Source of the DNA: Rhodobacterales bacterium
Lineage (GTDB): Bacteria; Pseudomonadota; Alphaproteobacteria; Caulobacterales; Hyphomonadaceae
Reading direction: 5' to 3'
Assembly (NCBI GenBank): GCA_014763715.1
Contig: JACXUV010000007.1
Span: 1 to 64,000, forward strand
Length of the DNA: 64,000 bases
Under the pieces are notes generated by a model that was not told the origin of the DNA, ran no database searches, and worked only from the letters and a program-made list of their open reading frames with translations. Numbering within the stretch: the stretch's first letter is position 1; the number at the start of each line of letters is the position of its first letter. Shown here piece by piece: positions 44,172 through 54,564 of this stretch. A program made the position numbers and the translations under genes.

Positions 44172-45866
44172 TCAGGCAGGGACCAGGGCCGACATGCCGC
44201 CGTCTTCGGCAACGGCCTTCCATGCCGAAACCGATTCCAGCGTCCAGTCCGTGGTGAGGATCGTCGACACCTTCTTGTATTCGGCATGTGCCGTGTCGGC
44301 TGTCAGTGTCATGACGATGTAGCCATGGCCGAACGGATCATACCATTCGACGTCCTTGTTCGCATCGGCCACCAGCTGGCCGAGGTTCGGCACGTCCTTG
44401 ATCACAGAGCCCATGCCCGGCGAGGTGATTGACGTGCAGCCGAACTCCACGCCGCGCTGGCCGCCCTTCGCATCATACAACGTGTTGGCCCATGCCGTGT
44501 GCGTATCGCCCGTCACGGTGACGAGGCGTGCGCCGGTTTTCTCGGCAGAGGCGTAGAGACGTTCCCGGGCAGCAGGGAAGCCGTCCCAGGCATCCAGGTT
44601 GAAGGGCAGGCCGAGAGCGGAGAAGCCGACCATGCCTTCGACATAGGGGCTGTCCTGTGCGGCGATCTGCTCCGGCGTCAGGACTTCGCCCATGTTCGGC
44701 AGGACGACCTTGGCCATGATCACCTGATTGGCCAGTACCTGCCAGGTTTTGCCGGCGGAGACGGACTTGCCGAGTTCGCCTTCCAGCCAGGCTTCCTGCT
44801 CGGCGCCCAGCATGGTGCGGGCCGGATCGTTGATCTCTGCCACTTTCGCCTGGACGCGGGCCATCATCTCTTCCTGGGACGGATTGCCGGAAAGAACCGA
44901 ATACCATTCCAGTTCTGGCGAGCGGCCGGTCAGGCGGGATTCCAGCGCATGGACGGTGGCCACGTCGCCGAATTCGAAACTGCGCCAGACGGCAGAGGTG
45001 ATGTTGCCCGGCTCAGGCTCACGGATCGGGATCCACTCGAAATAGGCCTGGATGGCGGCCATCTTGCGGTCAGACCAGCTGCCTTCATTGTTTTCCGGAT
45101 TATGGTTCTGTGCGCCGGTCCGGTAGGCATCATTGGCGCTTTCATGGTCGTCCCAGGTGCAGATCCATGGGGCGGCGGCGTGTGCGGCCTGCAGGTTCGG
45201 ATCGGTCTTGTATTGCGCATGGCGCAGGCGATAGTCCGACAGGGTGACGCATTCCGTAATCGGATCATGCTGCCGGCCGAGCTTCTGGGCGATCTCGCCG
45301 CCATAACCGTCAATGCCGTATTCGTAGATGTAATCGCCAAGGTGCAGGATGACGTCGAGATCGGGCTCTTCCGACAGGGCCTTGTAGGCGTTGAACTGGC
45401 CGAACTGCCAGTTGGAGCAGGAGATGACGATCATCTTCACCGGGGCATCGCCGGAGGCAGACGTGGTGCGCGTGCGGCCGGTGGGGGAGGCGACGTCGCC
45501 GCCTTCCGTCAATGCGGTGAATTTATAGGTGTAGACCGTGGCAGGCTTCAGACCTTTTGCGTCGGCCTTCACGCAGAAATCGTGTGCGGCGTCCGCGCTG
45601 AGCATGCCGGAGGTGACGAGCGTGCCGTCCTGCCTGAACACTTCGTACTTGACCGGGATGGCGCCGTCGCCGGACTTGGGTGTCACACGCGTCCAGAGGA
45701 TCACACGGTCGGTCAGCGGGTCACCGGAGGCGACACCGTGAAGGAACTCGACCTCTCCGGCATAACCGGACGGCGCGGTCTTTGTGACCGGCGTGGCGCA
45801 GGCGGCAAGGCTGAGTGTTCCGGTGGCGGCAGCACCAAGCAGGCCGCGGCGTGTGACGTTCGTCAT
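44172..45866 (-). CDS. phoD: alkaline phosphatase D family protein
   Basis: 564 residues. A Tat signal TRRGLLGAAATGTLSLAAC doubles as a lipobox, so the exported protein is probably a membrane-anchored lipoprotein. PhoD marks are GVASGDPLTDRVILWTRVTP, HLGDYIYEYG, WDDHESANDAY (metal-binding) and VTGDTHTAW. It hydrolyses phosphodiesters or phosphomonoesters in the periplasm. It diverges from rluD with a 90-base gap; the extended N-terminus to 45974 is not needed and crosses the rluD start. Confidence 0.92.
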   Translation of the reverse strand: MTNVTRRGLLGAAATGTLSLAACATPVTKTAPSGYAGEVEFLHGVASGDPLTDRVILWTRVTPKSGDGAIPVKYEVFRQDGTLVTSGMLSADAAHDFCVKADAKGLKPATVYTYKFTALTEGGDVASPTGRTRTTSASGDAPVKMIVISCSNWQFGQFNAYKALSEEPDLDVILHLGDYIYEYGIDGYGGEIAQKLGRQHDPITECVTLSDYRLRHAQYKTDPNLQAAHAAAPWICTWDDHESANDAYRTGAQNHNPENNEGSWSDRKMAAIQAYFEWIPIREPEPGNITSAVWRSFEFGDVATVHALESRLTGRSPELEWYSVLSGNPSQEEMMARVQAKVAEINDPARTMLGAEQEAWLEGELGKSVSAGKTWQVLANQVIMAKVVLPNMGEVLTPEQIAAQDSPYVEGMVGFSALGLPFNLDAWDGFPAARERLYASAEKTGARLVTVTGDTHTAWANTLYDAKGGQRGVEFGCTSITSPGMGSVIKDVPNLGQLVADANKDVEWYDPFGHGYIVMTLTADTAHAEYKKVSTILTTDWTLESVSAWKAVAEDGGMSALVPA

Positions 45867-45919
45867 GAGAATTCCTCCATCTGGGCGGGGCCGGTCTAGC
45901 GCCGGTTCGAGACAATAGC

Positions 45920-45949
45920 ATGACGTGCGCGTCCGCTTTCGTCTATAAG
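45920..45949 (+). promoter_or_regulatory. possible promoter giving a leaderless rluD transcript
   Basis: -10-like TATAAG at 45944-45949, with ATGACG at 45920-45925 and an 18-base spacer. The -10 ends seven bases before the rluD ATG, so transcription would begin at about the start codon; no Shine-Dalgarno is present. Confidence 0.4.
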
Positions 45950-45956
45950 CCGCGCG

Positions 45957-46988
45957 ATGACCCGCCCGACTCACCGAATGACCTTTACCGCCGCCCCGGA
46001 CGATGCCGGCAAGCGCCTCGACGTTTTCCTCGCTGCGCAGGCGGAAGACCTGTCCCGTTCACGCCTGAAATCCCTGATCCTGGAGGGGGCCGTGACCGCC
46101 GACGGCACGGCGGAAACCAACCCCAAGAAGCCTGTCGTGGCCGGAGCGGAATATGCCGTCACCGTACCGGAGCCGGTTGCGGCAGAGCCTGAGCCGCAGG
46201 ACATCCCGCTCGACATCCTGTTCGAGGATGAGCACCTGATCGTGATCAACAAGCCATCCGGCATGGCGGTGCACCCGGCACCGGGCAGTCCGGATGGCAC
46301 GCTGGTCAACGCGCTGCTGTTTCACTGCAAGGGCCAGCTGTCCGGTATTGGCGGGGTGGAGCGGCCGGGCATCGTGCACCGGATCGACAAGCTGACGACC
46401 GGCGTGCTGGTCGCCGCCAAGACCGAGCCAGCCCATCTGGGCCTCTCCGCCCTGTTCAGCACGCATGACATCGAGCGGGCCTATCTGGCCGTCACACGCG
46501 GCGCGCCGCGGCCTTCGCAGGGTACGGTGGACGAACATATCGCCCGCTCCAGTGCGGATCGGAAGAAAATGGCGATCGTCAAGAATCCCGAAGCCGGGTT
46601 CGGCCGCCATGCCGTGACGCATTACAAGACGCTGGAAACATTCGGTATCCGCGAGAAGGGCACGAACTTCCCGTCAGCCGCGCTGGTCGAATGCCGTCTG
46701 GAGACTGGCCGTACACACCAGATCCGCGTGCACATGGCGCATATCGGTACGCCGCTGGTCGGCGATCCCGTCTATGGGCGCCACAAGGGCGTGTCCGTAC
46801 TGGGCAGCGGGCCGGGCCGGGATGCGGGCTTTGAAGCGGCGCGGGCCTTTCCGCGCCAGGCGCTGCATGCGGCCGTGCTGGGCTTCATCCATCCGGTGAC
46901 GAAAGAGGCGCTCCGGTTCGAAGCGCCCCTGCCGGAAGATATGAGTGACCTGATCGCGGCGCTGCGGCGCCTGCCGAAAACGGTCTGA
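45957..46988 (+). CDS. rluD: RluA/RluD-family pseudouridine synthase
   Basis: 343 residues. An S4-like N-terminus (SRSRLKSLILEGAVTADG) precedes the catalytic domain: INKPSGMAVHPAPG, then GIVHRIDKLTTG with catalytic Asp144, and TGRTHQIRVHMAH. It isomerises uridines of 23S rRNA helix 69 in RluD members. HRIDKLTTG differs from the common HRLDKDTSG by conservative and polar changes around an intact Asp. RluD rather than RluC rests on the S4 domain and order. Confidence 0.92.
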   Translation: MTRPTHRMTFTAAPDDAGKRLDVFLAAQAEDLSRSRLKSLILEGAVTADGTAETNPKKPVVAGAEYAVTVPEPVAAEPEPQDIPLDILFEDEHLIVINKPSGMAVHPAPGSPDGTLVNALLFHCKGQLSGIGGVERPGIVHRIDKLTTGVLVAAKTEPAHLGLSALFSTHDIERAYLAVTRGAPRPSQGTVDEHIARSSADRKKMAIVKNPEAGFGRHAVTHYKTLETFGIREKGTNFPSAALVECRLETGRTHQIRVHMAHIGTPLVGDPVYGRHKGVSVLGSGPGRDAGFEAARAFPRQALHAAVLGFIHPVTKEALRFEAPLPEDMSDLIAALRRLPKTV

Positions 46989-46992
46989 GGCC

Positions 46993-47910
46993 TTAGTTCT
47001 GGCTGCCGTCCTGTGCGGCGGCGGCCTCAGTCGTGACCAGCGGCTCGAAGCGCAGCTTTTTGGCCGTCAGCGTCACATCGCCGATCTTCTTGGAATCGGC
47101 GGCAATCTTGATCGGCACCATGGCGCCATTGTCCAGCGGGGCCAGCCACATGCGCAGCGGGCCATCAATCCCGGTCAGATTGTCATTGTCCGCCTCGCCC
47201 TTCTTGTAGCCGGCGACCTTGTCCATGGTGACATGGCATTCGACGGCCTGACCGGTCCAGACAGGGGTATCGACGCCCTTCATGCCGGCATTGGTGAGGT
47301 AGAGATAGGTCAGCTGGCGGCCGTCGAAGATGCGGATCGGCCCGCCGCACGGGTCGGCGCCCGGTGCGCGCGGTTCCAGTGCGAATGTGATCAGCGCCGT
47401 GATCGGGTCATTCGTCTTCAGCACCTGTTCCGTCGTGGCGGCCGGATCGCCAAGATTCCCGAAGCGCGGCGTTGCCGTCATCGAAAAGTCCGTATCGGTG
47501 ATCGCCATCTCGACGCGGCGGTTCTTTTTCCCGTCCTTGTTCTGGGAGACATAGGTGCGCGTTTTCAGCTCGTCTTCGCGGGTATCGCCCTCGGCATGGA
47601 TGTTCATGTCGTAATTGACGAACCAGTCAGCGATGCCGGTGACTTTCACGCGGGAGTCGATCGTGTAGGTATCCGGATGCAGGTCGGCCGTGAAGGAGGC
47701 CCGGCCGGTGGCGGGGATGAAGAGAATGTAGGCCTTTGCCCGCAGCTCATATTCCATACGCATCGGCGTGCCGGCCTTCACATTGGTGAGGATGGCACCC
47801 GAGGCCGTTGTCGGGGCAGGGGATTTGTCCGCCATGGCCAGACCGGCCGCGGCGAGGCCTGTCAGGGCCAGCGCGGCAGCGGAAGCAAGGAAGATCGAAC
47901 GTTTCATCAT
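46993..47910 (-). CDS. DUF3108 exported protein
   Basis: 305 residues (MM start at 47910 or 47907). Signal peptide MMKRSIFLASAAALALTGLAAAGLAMA, then a beta-rich body: MEYELRAKAYILFIP, YTIDSRVKVTGIADW and a C-terminal MWLAPLDNGAMVPIKIAADSKKIG match DUF3108. It is probably periplasmic; role unknown. It converges with rluD, four bases apart. Confidence 0.84.
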   Translation of the reverse strand: MMKRSIFLASAAALALTGLAAAGLAMADKSPAPTTASGAILTNVKAGTPMRMEYELRAKAYILFIPATGRASFTADLHPDTYTIDSRVKVTGIADWFVNYDMNIHAEGDTREDELKTRTYVSQNKDGKKNRRVEMAITDTDFSMTATPRFGNLGDPAATTEQVLKTNDPITALITFALEPRAPGADPCGGPIRIFDGRQLTYLYLTNAGMKGVDTPVWTGQAVECHVTMDKVAGYKKGEADNDNLTGIDGPLRMWLAPLDNGAMVPIKIAADSKKIGDVTLTAKKLRFEPLVTTEAAAAQDGSQN

Positions 47911-48097
47911 CTGAACTGTGCCGTTTCCTGACCAGCCGGATGGGCCGGACACTCTGTTTAGCTCTATATAAGCATTGGGTGCCAACGCTGCCTGAACAAG
48001 GGTGCCGTTTTCCCGCCTTAATCGGGCGGATTTGAGGTCAAACCTTGTGACAAGCAGTTACAGGGCCCCCGAACTGAGGATTCGTCGCTAAGCGGAG

Positions 48098-48126
48098 TTG
48101 ACAGGCAGGGCTCCGGCGTTCTAACA
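48098..48126 (+). promoter_or_regulatory. rpmB promoter
   Basis: Perfect -35 TTGACA (48098-48103), 17-base spacer and CTAACA (48121-48126) as -10, about 40 bases before the rpmB start. The rest of the gap from 47911 holds no other gene I can support. Confidence 0.6.
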
Positions 48127-48166
48127 GCGCGCCTTCGAGATAAGACCCATTTATTGGAGCGAGACC

Positions 48167-48451
48167 ATGTCCCGCGAGTGTGAACTTACCGGCACCAAGC
48201 CGATGGTCGGCCACCGTGTCAGCCACTCCCAGATCAAGACCAAGCGGATTTTCCGCCCGAACCTGGTGCGTGTGACGCTTCACTCCGAAGCGCTCAACCA
48301 GAACTTCCCGATGCGCATCACGGCATCTGCCCTGCGCACCGTGGACAAGCTCGGTGGCCTCGACGGCTTCCTGGCCAAGGCCAAGGACGACACGCTGTCC
48401 TCCAAGGCCCTGAAGATCAAGCGCGACATCGCCAAAAAGGCTGTTGCCTGA
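48167..48451 (+). CDS. rpmB: 50S ribosomal protein L28
   Basis: 94 residues. MSRECELTGTKPMVGHRVSHS, KRIFRPNLVRVTL and ITASALRTVDKLGGLDGFL are the L28 signature in its longer alphaproteobacterial form. The leading Cys has no CxxC partner, so it is a zinc-less variant. A single-gene unit with its own promoter and terminator. Confidence 0.96.
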   Translation: MSRECELTGTKPMVGHRVSHSQIKTKRIFRPNLVRVTLHSEALNQNFPMRITASALRTVDKLGGLDGFLAKAKDDTLSSKALKIKRDIAKKAVA

Positions 48452-48491
48452 TCTCTGCTCACTGCTGCAGCAGAAATTGCAGAAATGGAAC

Positions 48492-48520
48492 AGCGCGCCC
48501 TTCCGGCGCGCTTTTCTTTT
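48492..48520 (+). terminator. rho-independent terminator of rpmB
   Basis: 8-bp stem AGCGCGCC/GGCGCGCT, five-base loop CTTCC, then TTTTCTTTT; 40 bases after the stop codon. Confidence 0.92.
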
Positions 48521-48574
48521 GCCCGTGGGCTCTTCGCATGGCAGGACTGCTGTCGCTGATCGAAGGAGTCCCGA

Positions 48575-50257
48575 ATGTTGCGCGCCGCCAGTCTCGTTCT
48601 TGCCCTGACGCTTGCCGCCTGTAGTGGCAGCCATCCGCCAGAACCGGCAGAGACCGCCCCCGCGCAAAAGCTGACCGTATTCTCCGGCGGCACGATCTAT
48701 ACCGGCAACCCGGCGCTACCGACGGTCGATGCCGTCATCGTCGGCGAGGATGGCCGGATCGTCGGTACGGCGCCGCCCCTGTCGGAAGACTGGGACGAAG
48801 CCGAGATTAACCTCGTCGATCTCAAGGGCGCCTACATGTATCCGGGCTTTACCGATGCCCACGCCCACCTCATGGGGATCGGCCAGCGGGAGCTGAACCT
48901 CAGCCTGGAAGGCACAGCCTCCATCGACGAACTGGTGACCCGGATTGAAGCTGAACTGGTCGGCATGCCGCCGGGCGTCCTGCTGTTCGGCCGGGGCTGG
49001 ATCGAAACCGGCTGGCCTGAAGGCCGTATGCCGTCTGCGGCAGACCTTGATGCCGTCAGCCCCGACAATCCCGTCATCCTGACCCGTTCGGATGGCCATG
49101 CGCTGGTCGCAAACTCTGCCGCGCTGGCGGCTGCTGGCATCACGGACGAGACCGAAAATCCGGACGGCGGCGCGATCGAGCGCGACGCGGACGGCCATGC
49201 CACCGGCATCCTGATCGACAATGCGATGGCGCTGGTCGCCCCGTTGCGGACGCAACCGGATGCCGCCGCCAAGGCCCGCGCGCTGGAAACCGGCGCGAAA
49301 GTCTATGTCTCGCGGGGCTGGACCGGCGTGCACAATATGAGCGTCGGCCCGGATGAGGCGCCGATCATGCTGGAACTGGCCGGGGAGGGGAAACTGCCCC
49401 TGCGCCTGTGGAATGCCTTCGATGCGGACGAAGCCGGCTTCGCGCTGGCCGCTGCTCATGAATATGAGGCGCCAACCATCACCAACCGCGCCATCAAGCT
49501 CTATATGGACGGCGCGCTCGGCTCGCGCGGTGCACAGCTGATCAAGCCCTATTCGGACCGACCGGATACGTCCGGCCTCTCCCTCATCACCAATGAGTAC
49601 CTGGCCGATTTCATGCGCCGCTCCGATGAGGCCGGCATCCAGGTGGCCATCCACGCCATCGGCGACCTCGCCAACCAGCGCATTCTCGACATCTATGAGG
49701 CTGGCAGCTACCCGCCGGAGAAGCGCTGGCGGATCGAGCATACGCAGATCCTCGCCCCGACGGATATTGCCCGCGTCGGCGCCCTCGGCCTGATCGCCTC
49801 CATGCAGCCGAGCCATGCCATCGGTGACCTGCATTTCGCCCCATCCCGCCTTGGCATCGACCGTCTGGCCGGGGCCTATGCGTGGAAGGCGCTGATCGAC
49901 GATGGCGCCGTTGTGGCAGGCGGCTCCGATGCGCCGGTCGAGGTCGGCTCGCCACTGATCGAATTCTATGCCGCTGTTTCCCGGAAAGACCTGAAAGGCT
50001 TTGAAGGGGAGGGCTGGCACCCGGAACAGAAGCTGACACGGGAGCAGGCGCTGGCCCTTTTCACCTCCTCGGCGGCCTATGCGGCCTTCCAGGAGAATGA
50101 CCTCGGCACGATCGAGGCGGGCAAGCTGGCAGATTTCACGGTCTTCGATATTGACCTCATGACCGTGCCGGAAGCGGAAATTCTGGACGCGAAAACCGTC
50201 ATGACTGTGGTCGGCGGCAAGATCGTGTATGATGCCAGCACGGCTGAGGCCGAATAG
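48575..50257 (+). CDS. lipoprotein amidohydrolase (YtcJ-like, amidohydrolase-3)
   Basis: 560 residues. A lipoprotein signal ends in LAAC (Cys16). The amidohydrolase-3 domain has the HxH motif in YPGFTDAHAHLMGIG, LYMDGALGSRGAQL, VAIHAIGD, IEHTQ and GSDAPVEVGSPL. It would hydrolyse amides in the periplasm; substrate unknown. It is followed 24 bases later by a second lipoprotein gene, probably co-transcribed. Confidence 0.88.
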   Translation: MLRAASLVLALTLAACSGSHPPEPAETAPAQKLTVFSGGTIYTGNPALPTVDAVIVGEDGRIVGTAPPLSEDWDEAEINLVDLKGAYMYPGFTDAHAHLMGIGQRELNLSLEGTASIDELVTRIEAELVGMPPGVLLFGRGWIETGWPEGRMPSAADLDAVSPDNPVILTRSDGHALVANSAALAAAGITDETENPDGGAIERDADGHATGILIDNAMALVAPLRTQPDAAAKARALETGAKVYVSRGWTGVHNMSVGPDEAPIMLELAGEGKLPLRLWNAFDADEAGFALAAAHEYEAPTITNRAIKLYMDGALGSRGAQLIKPYSDRPDTSGLSLITNEYLADFMRRSDEAGIQVAIHAIGDLANQRILDIYEAGSYPPEKRWRIEHTQILAPTDIARVGALGLIASMQPSHAIGDLHFAPSRLGIDRLAGAYAWKALIDDGAVVAGGSDAPVEVGSPLIEFYAAVSRKDLKGFEGEGWHPEQKLTREQALALFTSSAAYAAFQENDLGTIEAGKLADFTVFDIDLMTVPEAEILDAKTVMTVVGGKIVYDASTAEAE

Positions 50258-50281
50258 GGGCACAATTCGAAGGAGAGGCGC

Positions 50282-50746
50282 ATGCCTCCAGTCTTGCAGC
50301 GTCTCATCGCCCTGTCCGCGATGGGGCTTGCCGCGTGTGCGACAGTTCCGGCACCGGAAACCGCTGAACAGGAAATGATGGCCGCAGACCGGGCCTTTGC
50401 CGCCCGGGCGATGGAAATCGGGGCCGGGGCGGCCTTTGTCGAGTTTGCGGCAGACGATGTCACCATCTTCCCCTCTGCCGGGGTGCCCCAGACCGGCAAG
50501 GCCGCCGTCGAGGCGTGGACGTCCACCTGGCCGCAGGACATGATTATCGCATGGGCGCCCGAGGCGGCGCATGCCGGATCGGGCGGTGATTTCGGCTATA
50601 CATGGGGTTACGCCACCTACACGACCGCAGGGCAGGCGGGCGCCTCATACGGCAAATACATCACCGTATGGCAGCGCCAGCCGGACGGCGCCTGGAAATG
50701 GATTGCCGACATGGGCGCATCCGCCCCGCCACCGGAAGCCCGCTAG
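50282..50746 (+). CDS. lipoprotein with NTF2-like (DUF4440-like) fold
   Basis: 154 residues. Lipobox LAAC (Cys20), then [38 protein letters not shown], the start of a DUF4440/NTF2-like domain, ending in [20 protein letters not shown]. Likely an envelope ligand-binding or stress protein. It sits behind the YtcJ-like lipoprotein, so the two may function together. Confidence 0.78.
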   Translation: MPPVLQRLIALSAMGLAACATVPAPETAEQEMMAADRAFAARAMEIGAGAAFVEFAADDVTIFPSAGVPQTGKAAVEAWTSTWPQDMIIAWAPEAAHAGSGGDFGYTWGYATYTTAGQAGASYGKYITVWQRQPDGAWKWIADMGASAPPPEAR

Positions 50747-50855
50747 GTACCTGCAACAACAAAGGGATTTCCCTTACGTCGCACTAGCCCGGACACGCAG
50801 CCGTGCTAGAAGCCTAATTGTAAGATTTGACCTCCCGAAGCCTGAGACGAATGCC

Positions 50856-51839
50856 ATGACCGTAATGAGTGACAGCACCGCCCTGGAAGGCATGAAGCCG
50901 ACCGAGAAAATCAATGTCCGCAAGGTGTTCGGCCTTGATACGGATATGGTGGTGCATGGCTTCAAGACCCGCACGGAATATGTGCCGGAGATCGACCCGG
51001 CCTACCGGTTCGACCCGCAGACGACGCTGGCGATCCTCGCCGGGTTCGAGCACAACCGCCGTGTCATGGTGCAGGGCTATCACGGCACAGGGAAATCCAC
51101 CCATATCGAGCAGGTGGCCGCCCGCCTCAACTGGCCGCTGATCCGGGTCAACCTGGACAGCCATGTCAGCCGGATCGACATGGTCGGCAAGGACGCCATC
51201 GTCCTGAAGGAAGGCAAGCAGATCACCGAATTCCGTGAAGGCATCCTGCCCTGGGCCCTTCAGCGCCCGGTGGCGATCACCTTCGACGAATACGATGCCG
51301 GCCGTCCGGACGTGATGTTCGTGATCCAGCGCGTTCTGGAAAGCTCCGGCAAGCTGACCCTGCTGGACCAGAACCGCGTGATCGCGCCGAACCCGTATTT
51401 CCGCCTGTTCTCGACCACCAACACGGTCGGCCTCGGCGATACGACGGGCCTCTATCACGGCACGCAACAGCTGAACCAGGGCCAGATGGACCGCTGGAAC
51501 ATCGTCACCACGCTCAACTATCTTGAGCATGATGCCGAAGTGGAGATCGTGAAGTCCAAGGCCACCGGCGTGGACGACGACACGCTGGCCAAGATGGTCA
51601 CGCTGGCAGACCTGACGCGGAACGCCTTCATGGCGGGCGACCTCTCCACCGTGATGAGCCCGCGGACCGTCATTACCTGGGCAGAAAACTTCGCCATCTT
51701 CGGCAATCTGGGCCATGCCTTCCGCATGACCTTCCTCAACAAGTGCGATGAGCTGGAGCGTCCGCTGGTGGCTGAGATGTACCAGCGCTGCTTCGCTGAG
51801 GAACTGCCCGAAAGCGCCCTGATGGTGCGGGTGGCCTGA
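50856..51839 (+). CDS. cobS: cobaltochelatase subunit CobS
   Basis: 327 residues, AAA+ MoxR-like. Walker [10 protein letters not shown] (about 74-82) and Walker [15 protein letters not shown] are intact. [31 protein letters not shown] is the CobS N-terminus. With CobT it forms the ATPase chaperone of aerobic cobaltochelatase, working with CobN, which is not in this window. ATG 50856 starts the family sequence; 50865 is an in-frame alternative. Confidence 0.94.
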   Translation: MTVMSDSTALEGMKPTEKINVRKVFGLDTDMVVHGFKTRTEYVPEIDPAYRFDPQTTLAILAGFEHNRRVMVQGYHGTGKSTHIEQVAARLNWPLIRVNLDSHVSRIDMVGKDAIVLKEGKQITEFREGILPWALQRPVAITFDEYDAGRPDVMFVIQRVLESSGKLTLLDQNRVIAPNPYFRLFSTTNTVGLGDTTGLYHGTQQLNQGQMDRWNIVTTLNYLEHDAEVEIVKSKATGVDDDTLAKMVTLADLTRNAFMAGDLSTVMSPRTVITWAENFAIFGNLGHAFRMTFLNKCDELERPLVAEMYQRCFAEELPESALMVRVA

Positions 51840-51840
51840 T

Positions 51841-52521
51841 ATGAGCGGCACGGTCATCGAGCTGACGAGCGGTGACGGCTTCCGGTTCGGTGCACTGCAT
51901 GTGCCGGCAAAGGGCGCGCGCAAGGGCGGCCTGGTGCTGGTGCAGGAAATCTTCGGCGTGAATTCCTACATCGTCGAGGCGTGCGAACGCTTCGCCGCCG
52001 AAGGCTATGAAGTGATCGCGCCCTCCATGTTCGACCGGCAGAAGAAGGGCTTTGTCACCGAAACCCACACGCCGGAGGATCTGGCGGAGGGTGGCGGTTA
52101 TGCCCGCGCCAATGGACTGGAAAATGCGATGGCGGACATTTCTGCCTGCATCGCCGCGCTTGAGGCTCCGGTCTTCATCACGGGCTTCTGCTATGGCGGC
52201 TCGATGGCCTATATCGCGGCCTGCCAGCTGGATGGCCTGTCTGCCGCCAGCGGATATTATGGCAGCCTCGTTCCGGCCTTCAAGGACCAGTCGCCGAATT
52301 GCCCGACCATCGTCCATTTCGGGCGCAATGATGCGCACATCCCGATGGAGGGCGTGGAGGCCTTTGCCGCAGCCCGGCACGATGTGCAGACCTATATCTA
52401 TGAGGCCGGCCATGGCTTTGCCCGCCGCCGGTCAGATGATTTCAATGCTGAAGCCGATGCCCTCGCATTCCAGCGTACGCTCGACCTGTTCAACCAGGCC
52501 GCAGCCGACGCCGGCTTCTAG
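51841..52521 (+). CDS. dienelactone hydrolase family protein
   Basis: 226 residues, alpha/beta hydrolase. The nucleophile is Cys117 in [10 protein letters not shown], as in dienelactone hydrolases; FGRNDAHIP and EAGHGFARR carry the Asp and His of the triad. [16 protein letters not shown] is the family start. It begins one base after the cobS stop and ends 32 bases before cobT. A role in cobalamin synthesis is not known for the family. Confidence 0.9.
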   Translation: MSGTVIELTSGDGFRFGALHVPAKGARKGGLVLVQEIFGVNSYIVEACERFAAEGYEVIAPSMFDRQKKGFVTETHTPEDLAEGGGYARANGLENAMADISACIAALEAPVFITGFCYGGSMAYIAACQLDGLSAASGYYGSLVPAFKDQSPNCPTIVHFGRNDAHIPMEGVEAFAAARHDVQTYIYEAGHGFARRRSDDFNAEADALAFQRTLDLFNQAAADAGF

Positions 52522-52553
52522 ACCGCGCTGAAGGCGCGCCAGACAAGATACAG

Positions 52554-54557
52554 ATGGCCAAGGAAACCACCCCCCAGGAACTCTTCAAGCAAGCGCTCGC
52601 CGTGACGACCAAGGCGATGAGCGCCGACCGGGACGTGGAAGTTGGCTATGGCAATGACGCAGGCGCTGATGCCGAGCGCATCGTGCTGCGCCCGCCGCCG
52701 GTGATGCTGCCGGCAGAAGTTGCCGCGCGGATCCGGGGCGAGGCCGACGCCGTGGCCCTGCGCAAGGCGCACCACGACCCTTCCGCCCACATGAAGCACC
52801 GTCCGCAGGGCGATCTTCCGCGCAAGGTCTATGATGCGGCAGAGACGGCGCGCATCGAGAGCCTTGGCGCCAATGCCATGCGCGGCACGGCGAACAATCT
52901 GGATGCGGTGCTGGAGCATCGCTGCCAGTCCGGCGAATTTGCCATGGGCACCGAAGAGCCGGAAGCCGTGCTGGCCCCGGCGCTGGAATTCCTGCTGCGC
53001 GAACGCCTGACCGGGCGCCCGCTGCCCGAGGCTGCGGCCCGTGTGGCGGATGTCTGGCGTGCGCAGGTGACCGAGAAGACCGGCGATGCACTGGACAAGC
53101 TGATCTCCCAACTGCACGACCAGCCGGAATTTGCCCGCACCGTCCGCGAGATGATCCGGGACCTGACGGCCTCCGACGCGCCCGGCGAGGATGCCGAGGC
53201 CAGCGAGGAACAGCAGGAAGGCGAATCCGAGGCCGAGCAACAGCCTGACCAGTCGGATCAGGAAATGGAAGCCGAGGAGCCCATGGGCGCCTCCGCCGAA
53301 CAGATGGAGTCAGGCGACACCGAGGAAATGGAAGGCGAAGAGACCAATGTCTCCGTCGACCAGGACATGGACATGGAAGCCGACGACACGCCGGACGATG
53401 AGGAGGAGGGCACCAAGCCGCTTCGTCCGAATTTCCGCGACGGTGACGACCGTGACCGGTTCACCTATTCGGTGTTCACGCGCGAGCATGATGAAGTCGC
53501 CCAGGCGGCTGACCTGTGCGACCCGGAAGAGCTGACGCGCCTGCGCGCCTATCTGGATCACCAGCTGCAGGGCCTGCAGGGCGCGGTCTCCAAACTCGCG
53601 AACAAGCTGCAACGGCTACTGATGGCGCAGCAGAACCGCTCCTGGAGCTTCGATCTGGAAGAGGGCGTGCTGGACACGGCGCGTCTCACCCGCGTCATCA
53701 CCGATCCCACCGCGCCGCTGTCCTTCAAGCAGGAAGACGATTCGGAATTCCGCGACACGATTGTCACGCTGCTGCTGGACAATTCCGGTTCCATGCGCGG
53801 GCGGCCGATCATGGTGGCGGCGCTGTGTGCGGACATTCTGGCCCGCACACTGGAACGCTGCAATGTGAAGACCGAAGTGCTGGGCTTTACCACCAAGGCA
53901 TGGAAAGGCGGCCTCAGCCGCGAAGATTGGGTGAAGGCCGGCAAACCAGCCGCCCCCGGACGGCTGAACGATGTGCGCCACATCGTCTACAAGCAGGCGG
54001 ATGCCCCATGGCGCCGCGCGCGCAAGAATCTCGGCCTGATGATGCGCGAAGGCCTGCTGAAAGAGAATATCGACGGCGAGGCGCTGCTCTGGGCGCATGA
54101 CCGGCTGCTGGCCCGGCCGGAACAGCGCAAGATCCTGATGGTGATCTCGGACGGCGCGCCGGTCGACGATTCCACCCTCAATGTGAATGTCGGCAATTAT
54201 CTTGAGCGCCACCTGCGCCAGGTGATCGAAGAGATCGAAACGCGCAGCCCCGTGGAGCTGATCGCCATCGGCATCGGCCATGATGTGACACGCTACTACA
54301 AGCGCGCCGTCACCATCGTGGATGCCGAACAGCTGGGCGGTGCGATGACGGACCAGCTGGCCAGCCTCTTCGACGAGAACCAGCCGAACCCGAAAGCCAT
54401 GGCCATTCCTCCGCTGACGGAGCGCACCGTCCGTGCAGGTGCCGTCTCAGGTGCCGCCAGCGGCGCGCCATCCTATGGCAAGGGCAAGAAGAAGGTCGAC
54501 ATCGGCCGCGCCGTAAAGACAACCAGCCTTCAGGAAGTGAAGGGCCCTAAGAAGTAG
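52554..54557 (+). CDS. cobT: cobaltochelatase subunit CobT
   Basis: 667 residues. The N-terminal domain is followed by a long, highly acidic linker (about residues 208-286) and a C-terminal VWA domain with the MIDAS motif DNSGS (Asp409 onward). This is the CobT layout, in which the acidic region and VWA connect to CobS and CobN. It is co-directional with cobS and the hydrolase, forming cobS-DLH-cobT. Confidence 0.95.
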   Translation: MAKETTPQELFKQALAVTTKAMSADRDVEVGYGNDAGADAERIVLRPPPVMLPAEVAARIRGEADAVALRKAHHDPSAHMKHRPQGDLPRKVYDAAETARIESLGANAMRGTANNLDAVLEHRCQSGEFAMGTEEPEAVLAPALEFLLRERLTGRPLPEAAARVADVWRAQVTEKTGDALDKLISQLHDQPEFARTVREMIRDLTASDAPGEDAEASEEQQEGESEAEQQPDQSDQEMEAEEPMGASAEQMESGDTEEMEGEETNVSVDQDMDMEADDTPDDEEEGTKPLRPNFRDGDDRDRFTYSVFTREHDEVAQAADLCDPEELTRLRAYLDHQLQGLQGAVSKLANKLQRLLMAQQNRSWSFDLEEGVLDTARLTRVITDPTAPLSFKQEDDSEFRDTIVTLLLDNSGSMRGRPIMVAALCADILARTLERCNVKTEVLGFTTKAWKGGLSREDWVKAGKPAAPGRLNDVRHIVYKQADAPWRRARKNLGLMMREGLLKENIDGEALLWAHDRLLARPEQRKILMVISDGAPVDDSTLNVNVGNYLERHLRQVIEEIETRSPVELIAIGIGHDVTRYYKRAVTIVDAEQLGGAMTDQLASLFDENQPNPKAMAIPPLTERTVRAGAVSGAASGAPSYGKGKKKVDIGRAVKTTSLQEVKGPKK

Positions 54558-54564
54558 AGCTCAG

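Noticed and set aside
50840-50846. CTGAGA near cobS, as found in TPP riboswitches
   Set aside because: The rest of the riboswitch core is absent, and the gene is not a thiamine gene; no B12-box could be identified either.
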